This document shows positions 9,855 to 18,385 of a DNA stretch of 64,000 bases, piece after piece. Position 1 is the first letter of the stretch. The number at the start of each line of letters is the position of its first letter. The position numbers and the translations under genes are program-made. A model generated the notes under the pieces. It was given only the letters and a program-made list of their open reading frames with translations, ran no database searches and was not told the origin of the DNA. Origin of the DNA: Colwellia sp. 1_MG-2023 (GTDB lineage: Bacteria; Pseudomonadota; Gammaproteobacteria; Enterobacterales; Alteromonadaceae); the NCBI RefSeq assembly GCF_030546755.1, contig NZ_JAUOPE010000002.1, positions 248,001 to 312,000 of the forward strand, in the 5' to 3' direction.

Positions 9855-9887
9855 GCCGCAACTTTATTACTCTGTATATAAGTTGCG
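9831..9887. repeat. 14-base direct repeat and inverted repeat at the mgtE end
   Basis: GCAACTTTATTACT occurs at 9831-9844, inside the last codons of mgtE, and again at 9858-9871, just after its stop, with a 27-base period. The second copy also forms a hairpin: CGCAACTT (9857-9864) pairs with AAGTTGCG (9880-9887). No clear T-run follows on either strand, so a terminator role between the convergent mgtE and pmbA is possible but unproven. Confidence 0.55.
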
Positions 9888-9928
9888 ACCGATCAATAAA
9901 ATCAGTTGAAAATGAATTTTAGCTTGTG

Positions 9929-11272
9929 CTAATTACCTGCAACTTGCATTTCATCAAGAATAATTGAACCAGTTTTAATGCTACCTTTTAAGTCGTAATC
10001 AGAACCTACCGCGACTAAGTTTTTAAACATATCGGCTAAGTTACCGGCAATGGTGACTTCAGATACCGGATAAGCAAGCTCTCCGTTTTCTACCCAAAAA
10101 CCTGCGGCACCGCGCGAATAATCGCCATTGACGATATTTACGCCTTGCCCCATTAATTCAGTTACTAAAAGCCCAGTTCCTAAGGTTTTCAGCATTTGTT
10201 TAAAGTCACCACCATTGGCCGACACTTGCCAATTATGAATACCACCTGCATGTCCTGTGGTTGTCATTCCAAGTTTTCGTGCTGAATAGCTAGTCAATAG
10301 ATACGTTTCTAATGCGCCCGTTTTAATAATGTCTCGATCAATGGTAGCAACACCTTCACTATCAAAGGCACTACTTGCAAGCGCTTTTTTCAGATGAGGA
10401 CGTTCTTGAATATTTAGAAAATCAGGGAAAATAGGCTGACCTAAAGCATCCAGTAAAAACGATGACTTTCGATATAAATTACCTCCACTGATCGCCGCAA
10501 TAAAATGGCCAAAAAACGTATTGGCAATATCGGCTCTAAACATCACAGGTACTTTGCCAGTTTTGAGTTTTTGAGCATGTAAACGAGACAAAGCTTCTTG
10601 AGAGGCTTCTTTACCTACTTGTTGAGGCGCGGTTAATAAATTAAAGTCACGATTTACGGTATAGGCATAATCACGCTGCATATCGTCATCTTCCGTAGCG
10701 ATCATCACACAGCTTAAACTGTGTCGTGAACTTGGATAGCCTACTAATTGTCCGTGACTGTTACCATAAACTTTAAAACCTTCAAAGCAAGCTAAAGTTG
10801 CGCCGTCTGAATTGGTAATGCGTTTATCATAAGCTAACGCAGTATCTTCACATTCTTTGGCAATGGCTATCGCATCATCAGTTGATAAGATTTTTTCATG
10901 ATGCAAGTCTAAATCTTGAGGATTCATGGCTAGCAATGCTTTATCAGCTAGGCCTGAACAATCATCTACGGAAGTATACTTTGCGATATTAACAGCCGCT
11001 TGAACGGCTTGTTTTAAAGCATTTTCAGAAAGATCTGCCGTTGATGCGCTACCTTTTCTTCCTTGTTGATAAACGGTAATCCCCAAAGCACCATCATTAG
11101 TAAATTCAACGGTTTCAACATCACCTAATCGGGTACTCACACTTAAGCCTTGTTGGCGACTCATTGCTACTTCAGCGCCATCTGCGCCTAATGATTTAGC
11201 TAAAGCTAAAGCATCTGCAACGCGACTTTCAACTTGTTCCATTTGTGTGATGATGTTATTAGATTCTGACAT
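9929..11272 (-). CDS. pmbA: Metalloprotease subunit PmbA (TldE)
   Basis: Cytoplasmic subunit of the TldD/TldE (PmbA) protease, known for microcin B17 maturation and CcdA degradation. At 447 residues it is the family size. Recognisable parts are the N-terminal SRQQGLSVSTRLGDVETVEF segment and the C-terminal YSRGAAGFWVENGELAYPVSE and VAGNLADMF-type region (here IAGNLADMFKNL). No HExxxH motif is present, as expected because the zinc site is in the TldD partner, which is not in this window. The gene is convergent with mgtE and divergent from darP. Confidence 0.94.
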   Translation of the reverse strand: MSESNNIITQMEQVESRVADALALAKSLGADGAEVAMSRQQGLSVSTRLGDVETVEFTNDGALGITVYQQGRKGSASTADLSENALKQAVQAAVNIAKYTSVDDCSGLADKALLAMNPQDLDLHHEKILSTDDAIAIAKECEDTALAYDKRITNSDGATLACFEGFKVYGNSHGQLVGYPSSRHSLSCVMIATEDDDMQRDYAYTVNRDFNLLTAPQQVGKEASQEALSRLHAQKLKTGKVPVMFRADIANTFFGHFIAAISGGNLYRKSSFLLDALGQPIFPDFLNIQERPHLKKALASSAFDSEGVATIDRDIIKTGALETYLLTSYSARKLGMTTTGHAGGIHNWQVSANGGDFKQMLKTLGTGLLVTELMGQGVNIVNGDYSRGAAGFWVENGELAYPVSEVTIAGNLADMFKNLVAVGSDYDLKGSIKTGSIILDEMQVAGN

Positions 11273-11406
11273 TACAATGATTATCTCGTTAATTTACTTG
11301 GTTGACTAAGTACCAACAGTTATTGCCTGAAGGTAATTTCGGTGTGGAGCCCATCATACAGTTTGTTGTATAATAGTCACATCAATCGTTAAATTGCCCT
11401 ATTATT

Positions 11407-11916
11407 ATGCCCGACTCTGCTGCTGAATTCGATGAAGAATTAAAAAGTAAATCAGAAATAAAACGTGAAATGCACCAAATGCAGGATTTTGCCTTAAAGT
11501 TGGTAAAGCTTTCCAAACATCAACGCAGCAAAATACCTTTTCCAGAAGATTTTAAGCAAGAGCTTATTTTAGCTGACAAAATTATCAATAAGCACGAAGC
11601 TTTGCGCCGTCATGTACGTCATATGGCTAAAGTATTGTGTGAAATGGACTTAGAACCCATTAATCAAGCTTTAGATATAATGGCAAATAAGCACCAACAA
11701 GAAACCGCTAAATTTGTACATTTAGAAAGTTTACGAGATCAACTCATCGACAAAGGCAATGATTTCATTGAAGAAGTATTAAATGAAAATGAGTCGATGG
11801 AAAGACAAAAGCTTAGGCAATTGATCAGACAAGCAGCTAAAGAGAAAAAACTCGAAAAATTAGGTAAAGGTTATCGCGACTTATTTGCTTATTTAAAAAC
11901 GCATATTACGTTTTAA
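11407..11916 (+). CDS. darP: Ribosome-associated protein DarP (YjgA)
   Basis: DUF615 protein of 169 residues, small, basic and predicted all-helical, known to bind late 50S assembly intermediates near the peptidyl-transferase centre. The signature stretches SKSEIKREMHQMQDFALKLV (about 14-33), RRHVRHMAKVL and YRDLFAYLK are present. It is divergent from pmbA, an arrangement conserved in many gammaproteobacteria. A strong terminator hairpin follows 23 bases after the stop. Confidence 0.93.
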   Translation: MPDSAAEFDEELKSKSEIKREMHQMQDFALKLVKLSKHQRSKIPFPEDFKQELILADKIINKHEALRRHVRHMAKVLCEMDLEPINQALDIMANKHQQETAKFVHLESLRDQLIDKGNDFIEEVLNENESMERQKLRQLIRQAAKEKKLEKLGKGYRDLFAYLKTHITF

Positions 11917-11939
11917 TTTATTCTCAACAATTTTAAATT

Positions 11940-11974
11940 AACAAAGCAGTATTCATGATACTGCTTTGTTTTTT
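11940..11974 (+). terminator. Intrinsic terminator after darP
   Basis: A perfect 12-base stem ACAAAGCAGTAT / ATACTGCTTTGT closes a five-base loop and is followed by a T-run (11969-11974), giving a strong plus-strand terminator. Confidence 0.92.
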
Positions 11975-12037
11975 ATACATTCTATGAGTGATTCTCTCTC
12001 ATTGAATATAGGCTTTCGTTAATCATTTACTTATTGA

Positions 12038-12595
12038 TTAACTTACTGGTCGTCGAATTAAGAAAACTAAAGCAGCAGCTAATAATACTATCGACATTGG
12101 CTCAGGTACTTGTGAAACATTAAAGCTCACTGATTGGCCAGCAAATGATTCAAGCTGTGAATTATCAAAACTAACCACTTCTAACCCTTGTAGTAAACTT
12201 ACCGTTTGAATGCCTGAAGATAACGCATTAAAGGTAAAGCTTGCCAAAACAAAACTCGCACCTTGATTCGCAATTATCGTCGGTTCATCGGCATAAAAAT
12301 CGGCAAAATCTTCTAAATATAAAGTGCCGGCAACACTATCATCTACGGCAGAGTAACTACCAAGTCCATCATCAAAACCATTGCCAAATGACCAACCCGT
12401 TAACGCAAGTTGACTAGGGTCAAAATTGATGGTGCCTGCAAAACCGCCTAACAAATAAGATAAATCACTCGCCACTAACTGACCGGTAATGGTCTCGTTG
12501 TTATTATATTCTGTTTGATCAAATGACAAAGCAATAAGTGTTGCTTGACTGTTTACGCTGAAAAGTAGCGCAATAATAAGTAATATATTTTTCAT
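12038..12595 (-). CDS. PEP-CTERM sorting protein with cohesin-like domain
   Basis: Secreted protein of 185 residues: signal peptide (about 1-18, ending NSQA), a beta-rich ectodomain, and a C-terminal PEP-CTERM signal (VPEPMSIVLL, a hydrophobic helix, then RRPVS). PEP-CTERM signals are cut by an exosortase and occur in bacteria that make exopolysaccharide. The ectodomain pattern (FDQTEYNNNETITGQLVAS, GGFAGTINFDPSQLALTGWS, then a late FTFNAL strand) resembles cohesin modules; I infer this from the pattern alone. AGGA lies eight bases before the start. It is 90 bases downstream of the dockerin-bearing collagenase on the same strand and may be cotranscribed with it. No exosortase gene is in the window. 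Confidence 0.8.
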   Translation of the reverse strand: MKNILLIIALLFSVNSQATLIALSFDQTEYNNNETITGQLVASDLSYLLGGFAGTINFDPSQLALTGWSFGNGFDDGLGSYSAVDDSVAGTLYLEDFADFYADEPTIIANQGASFVLASFTFNALSSGIQTVSLLQGLEVVSFDNSQLESFAGQSVSFNVSQVPEPMSIVLLAAALVFLIRRPVS

Positions 12596-12685
12596 GTTTA
12601 AATCCTGTAATTTTTATTAGTAATTGCTCGTTATATGCTGCTTTTTCTTTGCTTGAATGAAGAAAAGAAAAAGCAGCGAATTGAC

Positions 12686-15064
12686 TTATGGCGCTACAGC
12701 ACAACGTGCTAGATCACATAAAGCCATCATAGGTCTAACATCTCGACGATCGACCTTGCCATCTTTATTAAAATCATAATCAAGTGTTAAATCTGCTCCC
12801 TCTCTTAACCATTGGTTAAACAAATTAACATCCCGAATATCAACAGCGCCGTTACCATCAAGATCCGCAGGTTTAGTTGCTTGAGCTTGGCAAACACCTT
12901 CACCATCTACTAAACAAACTAACCATTGTGAAAACTGTTCATCAAATGACGTTCCCCACGTATTTAATATTTCTTGATATGGGGTATATACAGGCACTTC
13001 ATTGTTTTCAGGCTGAGGTTGACCACAAGTCCAAACCCAATCACCCGTTGACCATTCACTATCGTCATAGGCCCATGACCAATTATTACTAATAGCTTCA
13101 GTTTTAAGTTTCCATCCCCAATCAAATTGACACTCACCGGTTGAAATCACTCTCTTCGGAGCTCGAAGGCTAGGCAGTAATACATTGTCTATTTCTGAAG
13201 TTTGCTGCTCTAACATAAAGCGAGTGGCTAAATATCCCCAATAATAGGTTCTTGATGTGTCACTGTTTTCGTAGGTTGTTTGAAAAAGCTCACTCAAGTT
13301 GTATGTTGCTTGTGGCGCTACTGCCAAAGCATTAGGGTTGTTTTCAGGTTGAGATAAATACTCAGCTAAACCTTCCCCCCACCAAACGGAATTGGCATCT
13401 TGTTCGCTAAAATTACCCCATTTATTAAATCGGCCATCAAGATAATGCACATATTCATGTTCTAAATTCCAGACAGCAAAATCTGCTAGCCAAGTGGCTT
13501 GATGTGCAATAAAACGTGCTTGGTTATTTTCAACCCAAGGATCACCTTCTAAATACATGCCACCGTTATTGGTATTGATGCCAAAAAAATTGCCGGCAAA
13601 ATTGTCATAATCGTTATATGAACTGAAAATAACCACTTCCAGATCAGTATTATTGTCATCGGCAACAGGAGTTTCAGCACTGGTGTTAAATAATTGATGA
13701 AACTCTTGTTCTTGTTCACTTAACGTTTGACAAATCTCAACCAGGTTTTCATTAGCAATAGGAGGTTGAAAGCGTAGTTTTAACGTTGAACTACAGACGT
13801 GATTACCTGATAAAACCGTAGCTTGTAAATCAAAGCTACAAGCATCACCATACAAGGCACAATTTTCACTATCATAAAATGTCACCGCAGATTGCGCTTT
13901 TAACCAGCCTAAACTTCCCGTACCTTGATAACTATAATTCGCTAAAATTGCTTGGATGCTCGGACGCACAGTCTCGGCAATGGTGCCACCGAAACGTAAA
14001 AATCGCGCTAGCTCATTAACACTATCGCCCCATTGATATTCACGTGTGTGACCAATTAGCCAAGTACCTTCTACATCAACAAAGGCTTGCAGATTTGCCA
14101 GTATGCTTGGGGTATTTATTACTGCTTGTTCAAGTTCAGCACTACTGTCTTCTGATGCATTAAATAGATGCGTTAATAACTGCGTGAAACCATTTTCTTC
14201 ATAGTAAACGCCCCAGTTGTCATCCTGGTTAGCAGTTTTAGCATAACCAAGTACGGCATCGGTTAATCGGGCTATATACGGCATTCTATTTGTACCTGAG
14301 CTACTTAATAAAATCAGTAATTCATAACGCACCATAAAATCTCGCGTTACGTCACCGTTAAAAGTAACGAAATGCTCACCCGCAAAATATTGACTAAAAG
14401 CTTGCTCAAGCGCTGATTGATAACCAGCAGGCATTACACGATTATTGCCCCACTCTGCCCAATGCATAGCACGTAAGTAAATGACCAGTTTTTCAAGTTC
14501 AGCAGCACTGTTAACATCTGTACCTGTGTAACCAACTAAATGACTATTGATTGCATTTACAATGGTTAAAGCACTTTCATCAGAAAACACACTCGTGCCA
14601 ACGAGCGAAGTATCAAATAATCCGTATAAACAAGAAGTTAATTCTCCTTCTTTCACGGCATTCACTAAATCGTTACCACTAAGATTTTGCAACTCTGCAG
14701 GAGAAGTACAAGTAAGTGGTGCAATTGATGTGCTGTTACTACGGACTTTATCTTTGCCACTTTGTTTTGCTGACAATAATTGCGCATGTTTTTCAGTCAC
14801 AAGACTTGTTTGTTTTACTTTGTATAAGTCATCAATCTTTCGGTTGTTTTGTAAAAGTTGTTGAAATTGATGGGGTGATATTTGTCTTGGCGGATTAAAA
14901 CCTTGTTGATCGATATTTTTCACATGCTGAGCATGTTGACTATTGATTACTTGAGCCGTTGCTTTACTCGGCATAGTTGCTATTTGCTCGGCATTTGCAA
15001 CGGAACTGACCATAGTCATTCCAAGCAATAATCCGGCATATAACGGGTTATTTTCTATTTTCAC
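12686..15064 (-). CDS. Secreted M9 collagenase with C-terminal dockerin
   Basis: Exported zinc metalloprotease of 792 residues, related to Vibrio-type microbial collagenases (family M9). A signal peptide (about 1-25, ending ANAEQ) precedes the M9 N-terminal helical domain and the catalytic domain. The zinc site is His536-Glu537-x-x-His540 (HEYVH), with the third ligand probably Glu564 (WGEG), 28 residues later as in Vibrio collagenase. The C-terminus (about 735-790) has two calcium-loop repeats, DLDGNGAVDIRDVNLF and DFNKDGKVDRRDVRPM, typical of a type I dockerin rather than the PPC/PKD modules usual in collagenases. The start is GTG 15064 behind GAGGG with seven-base spacing. The neighbouring PEP-CTERM protein may supply the partner. 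Confidence 0.9.
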   Translation of the reverse strand: MKIENNPLYAGLLLGMTMVSSVANAEQIATMPSKATAQVINSQHAQHVKNIDQQGFNPPRQISPHQFQQLLQNNRKIDDLYKVKQTSLVTEKHAQLLSAKQSGKDKVRSNSTSIAPLTCTSPAELQNLSGNDLVNAVKEGELTSCLYGLFDTSLVGTSVFSDESALTIVNAINSHLVGYTGTDVNSAAELEKLVIYLRAMHWAEWGNNRVMPAGYQSALEQAFSQYFAGEHFVTFNGDVTRDFMVRYELLILLSSSGTNRMPYIARLTDAVLGYAKTANQDDNWGVYYEENGFTQLLTHLFNASEDSSAELEQAVINTPSILANLQAFVDVEGTWLIGHTREYQWGDSVNELARFLRFGGTIAETVRPSIQAILANYSYQGTGSLGWLKAQSAVTFYDSENCALYGDACSFDLQATVLSGNHVCSSTLKLRFQPPIANENLVEICQTLSEQEQEFHQLFNTSAETPVADDNNTDLEVVIFSSYNDYDNFAGNFFGINTNNGGMYLEGDPWVENNQARFIAHQATWLADFAVWNLEHEYVHYLDGRFNKWGNFSEQDANSVWWGEGLAEYLSQPENNPNALAVAPQATYNLSELFQTTYENSDTSRTYYWGYLATRFMLEQQTSEIDNVLLPSLRAPKRVISTGECQFDWGWKLKTEAISNNWSWAYDDSEWSTGDWVWTCGQPQPENNEVPVYTPYQEILNTWGTSFDEQFSQWLVCLVDGEGVCQAQATKPADLDGNGAVDIRDVNLFNQWLREGADLTLDYDFNKDGKVDRRDVRPMMALCDLARCAVAP

Positions 15065-15476
15065 GACACTACCCTCGGGGTTTTATTATTATTGATTTGC
15101 TTAAAAAGCAAACAAAAGTATATTGTATAAAATATATTAATCAACAATAAATTAACATTTAAACAGTAATTTCGAAGAGTTAGTGATAAATTTTGACGAT
15201 AAGGATATCGCTATTTTTAGTGGAAGCTTTTGATAAAAAAGAGGAATAGCTATTTAAAGCTAATTAAAAAGTGCTTTGATAAAAAGTACAATGATAGAAA
15301 GTGTATTGAAAAAATTTATCCTTTTTCGCCTTAAATTTGAATGAACGCAAAACTAGAGGCTATTAAAAATTTTAGAGTTAAAGTTATAGTCTTCCCTATG
15401 AAAGGTTTATCGCCTATTAATAGCTATTCATTAAATAACGACTATGTAGGCGATGAATTTTTCCTCTATTAAGTCC
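15065..15476. other. Non-coding gap between collagenase and ABC exporter
   Basis: 412 AT-rich bases with no supported gene. The left part should hold the collagenase promoter; TTTGCTT-AAA-AAGCAAA near 15099-15115 is a small palindrome. A second copy of the 24-base motif lies at 15273-15296. Near the right end, ATCGCCTA (about 15409-15416) can pair with TAGGCGAT (about 15447-15454) across a long loop, with a T-run on the plus side. I cannot assign a function to this hairpin. Confidence 0.5.
15273..15296 (+). repeat. 24-base motif, copy 2
   Basis: Matches the motif at 4791-4814 in 23 of 24 positions (ACAATGATA here against AAAATGATA there). It is in the collagenase-exporter gap, not directly upstream of a plus-strand gene, which argues against a simple promoter role for both copies. 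Confidence 0.4.
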
Positions 15477-17141
15477 TTATGTTGCTATTTTCCGAGCTAA
15501 TTTACCCGCAACCATTTCAATCACGTCATCACTAGCTTCAATAATATCGAGATGATGAGTGATCACAATAACACGCATTTTTATCGCTAACTGTCTCAGC
15601 AATACCAATAATTCTTTTTTATTTATATCATCTAAAGCGGATGTTGGTTCATCTAATAGCAATACTTTTGACTGACGTAAAATAGCTCTAGCAATCGCAA
15701 ATCTTTGTTTTTCTCCACCTGAAAATTGATGCGCTTGCTCAGATACCACTAAGTCTAGATTGTTTTCAATTCTGGTTAACCACGCAGTCAGCCCCACTGA
15801 TTTTAATATTGAGATTATGTGATCTCTTTCAATATTTTCAGTTAACCCTAAAGTTAGATTTTCATAAACCGTTGCATGTAATAATTTAGGCTCTTGATCT
15901 ACCCATGCAATTGCCTGTCTAACAGATGATAAGTTATATGCACTTAAGGGTTTATTATTAATCAGAACCTGTTCAAAGGTATCTGGATAAAAACCTAAAA
16001 ACTGACTAAGTAAAGTGCTTTTACCACTGCCACTTTCTCCCAGTAAAACTGAAAAACCACACCCTTCAAATTGGTAATTAACGTTTTCTAATATTGTTTT
16101 TCCATTTCTTATAAAGTTTAAATTTTCAACAGATAATCTTGATATTTCGTCTATTAGAACACCTGAGCCAGCAGGCTCTTTTTCAAACGCATCAATTTCA
16201 GATAAACGGCTCGCTGCACCTGCAGCTTTATTTAAGTTACTAAAAAACATCGCCATCGACATTAATGGGAAAATTAAGCCAAATAAATATAATAAAAAAG
16301 CCGTTATGGTTCCGAGCGTTAATGTCCCCTGTTTAAGCCAGTAAGCCGAAAAAGCTAAAATCGCAATCATGCTGATCATTAACACTAAATTTGCAATTGG
16401 CCCAATTAATGACATGACTTTCGTCGCTCTCATTTCATGCTTAAAACTAGCATCAAGTAATTGCTTTGATTGGTGTTGCATTTGACTAGCGGCATTATGC
16501 GATTTTATCAATTTTCCATATCGCAGCCATTCAGTTACATATTTTAGTAAATTCGCTTCAGCGGTTTGTTGAGCCTGTCCAATATTGTTCATCATTAAAG
16601 CGATCGGGGTAATAATAATAAAACCTAGAAGAACACAACTAACAAGCACTAAAGTTAATCGCCAGTCTAATATAAACATAATAACGATCACGGCAACTAG
16701 CGAAATAACACCACTTAATAGTCCAATAAGATCTTCCGCTAAAACAGATTTTACTTCTTTAGAATCGTTAATCACTCGAGCACTTAGCTCAGCGCTATGC
16801 TCTTGATCCATGCTTTGCGTTTGACAAGAAAGCAATCTGCCAATTAAGCTATAACGTAAATTAAGGCTAATAGTATGCCCGATCTTGCCACCATACCAAC
16901 CAAGAAAAGCTTCCAATATAGCTGTCGTTAATACAATGACAATAAGACCGATAATGATATAAGTTTCAATTCCATCACTACCAATTGAGTCAACCAAGTA
17001 ACTTGAATATAAAGGTAAAATAAGCTCAAGCCCTGTCGCACCAATCACCAGTAATGCTAAATAGACAAAAGCGCTTTTATTAGGTTTATGAGGTAATAAT
17101 AACTGCCATAATCCTTGAGTTGTACCAGATGATTCTTTCAT
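15477..17141 (-). CDS. ABC exporter, fused membrane and ATPase domains
   Basis: Inner-membrane half-transporter of 554 residues that should act as a dimer. The N-terminal half has six hydrophobic helices (ABC type-1 exporter fold). The C-terminal ATPase domain has Walker A GESGSGKS, signature FSGGEKQR, Walker B LLLDEPTSA and an H-loop histidine in VITHHLD. The substrate is unknown; drug, lipid or peptide export are all possible. ATG 17141 is preferred over ATG 17171 because GGAGAGG sits just upstream of it, whereas nothing suitable precedes 17171. It is divergent from a TetR regulator, with operator-like palindromes between them, so repression by that protein is likely. Confidence 0.85.
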   Translation of the reverse strand: MKESSGTTQGLWQLLLPHKPNKSAFVYLALLVIGATGLELILPLYSSYLVDSIGSDGIETYIIIGLIVIVLTTAILEAFLGWYGGKIGHTISLNLRYSLIGRLLSCQTQSMDQEHSAELSARVINDSKEVKSVLAEDLIGLLSGVISLVAVIVIMFILDWRLTLVLVSCVLLGFIIITPIALMMNNIGQAQQTAEANLLKYVTEWLRYGKLIKSHNAASQMQHQSKQLLDASFKHEMRATKVMSLIGPIANLVLMISMIAILAFSAYWLKQGTLTLGTITAFLLYLFGLIFPLMSMAMFFSNLNKAAGAASRLSEIDAFEKEPAGSGVLIDEISRLSVENLNFIRNGKTILENVNYQFEGCGFSVLLGESGSGKSTLLSQFLGFYPDTFEQVLINNKPLSAYNLSSVRQAIAWVDQEPKLLHATVYENLTLGLTENIERDHIISILKSVGLTAWLTRIENNLDLVVSEQAHQFSGGEKQRFAIARAILRQSKVLLLDEPTSALDDINKKELLVLLRQLAIKMRVIVITHHLDIIEASDDVIEMVAGKLARKIAT

Positions 17142-17156
17142 AAACCTCTCCACTAA

Positions 17157-17245
17157 TGACCAAAAAGTCATAAAAATGACCTTTTATTTAATACTGGTCA
17201 CAATATAGTGACCAAAGGGTCATATGTCAAATGACTTATTGGTCA
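17157..17245. promoter_or_regulatory. Operator cluster for the divergent TetR regulator
   Basis: Three copies of a 14-base palindrome TGAC-N6-GTCA: TGACCAAAAAGTCA (17157-17170), TGACCAAAGGGTCA (17209-17222) and TGACTTATTGGTCA (17232-17245). An overlapping perfect inverted repeat TGGTCAC-N6-GTGACCA is at 17195-17214. The sites lie between the ABC exporter and the tetR-type gene, where autoregulated TetR operators are normally found. Assignment to this regulator is inferred from position and symmetry. Confidence 0.75.
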
Positions 17246-17312
17246 ATATTCATTTATGTGTCACAATAGTTGTTGTAAATAAAAAGTTTAATATCATTTT
17301 GAGAAGCGCTTC

Positions 17313-18203
17313 ATGTCTAATACACCATCTTCTAAACGAGAACTTATCCTTGCTACGGCTAAAGCCTTATTTATTGAAAAAGGTTTCAGAGGCACTACAA
17401 TAGCTGGCATTGCAGAAGATGCTGGCATTGCAAAAGGCTCTGTATATTCTTATTTCACCGGTAAGCTTGATATTGTAAAGGCGCTATTTATTCAAACGGA
17501 TGAAAAAAGTCAGCAAGCGGTTAATAACCTGCTGACGAAGAACCAAACAACAGGAAGTGAATTATTAGAACAATACTTAATCTGTGAGTTTCAAGAGGTA
17601 TTGAATGAACGGTCATTTATTCAGATGTTTTTAACGGATGAATCAATTGTCATGGATACAGATATAATGGCAGTTTTAAAGGAATGTAGAATTAACTACC
17701 ATCTCTCGCAGCAAAAAGTGCTGATTAACGCTTACGGTGATAGCATTACTCCTTGGATTTACGACATAGTGTCGTTGGTAAACGGTTTACTACAAGAGTA
17801 TTCGATTTATTTAACGTTAGATGATGCAAATTTCTCCATTAAGCGTTGTGCACACTTAATCTCGTTTGTTGTAGATAGTGCAATAAAGGCATTAAACACA
17901 TCCAATTTATCGCCCCTGATCACCAAAGATAATTTTCCGCTTACTCAAAATGTTGATCTTGAAAATCTTCAACGACAAAAAGCGAGTGATATTTTAGATA
18001 ATATAAAAAATCACTTAACAGACTTCAACGAGCAGCAGAAAACCTCGGTGCTTGAAACAGTTACATTAATTGAAGCAGAATTAACAAAGGCCGATTTAAG
18101 TAACACATTGATTCGTGCACTGATTGCAAATTTACGCCCATATGCTGAGCTGAATCATTACCGTCGTCGTCTTGCTGAAACACTAGACGTTGAACTTATT
18201 TAA
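17313..18203 (+). CDS. TetR-family transcriptional regulator, long form
   Basis: DNA-binding regulator of 296 residues. The N-terminal TetR helix-turn-helix is clear (LILATAKALFIEKGFRGTTI, then AEDAGIAKGSVYSYFTGKLD, residues about 10-56). The ligand-binding part is not recognisable by motif. The protein is about 90 residues longer than a typical TetR member; the extra C-terminal part (from about residue 205) is charged and helical. It is divergent from the ABC exporter with a cluster of TGAC-N6-GTCA palindromes between, so it probably represses the exporter and itself. The inducer is unknown. Confidence 0.88.
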   Translation: MSNTPSSKRELILATAKALFIEKGFRGTTIAGIAEDAGIAKGSVYSYFTGKLDIVKALFIQTDEKSQQAVNNLLTKNQTTGSELLEQYLICEFQEVLNERSFIQMFLTDESIVMDTDIMAVLKECRINYHLSQQKVLINAYGDSITPWIYDIVSLVNGLLQEYSIYLTLDDANFSIKRCAHLISFVVDSAIKALNTSNLSPLITKDNFPLTQNVDLENLQRQKASDILDNIKNHLTDFNEQQKTSVLETVTLIEAELTKADLSNTLIRALIANLRPYAELNHYRRRLAETLDVELI

Positions 18204-18385
18204 CCTAAGACCGCCTTGATAAATTCTACTAAACAAGACGATCTGGCTAACAATAAGCGCAATGAAATACATGCTAATGGTAAAGCCGCTAAGCATGGCT
18301 TAAACCGACCTTAAATTATTTAATCAACAGTTAACCTTGCTTGATAATAACAATTTACCATCAAGCGTAGGTTAAACCTGATATC

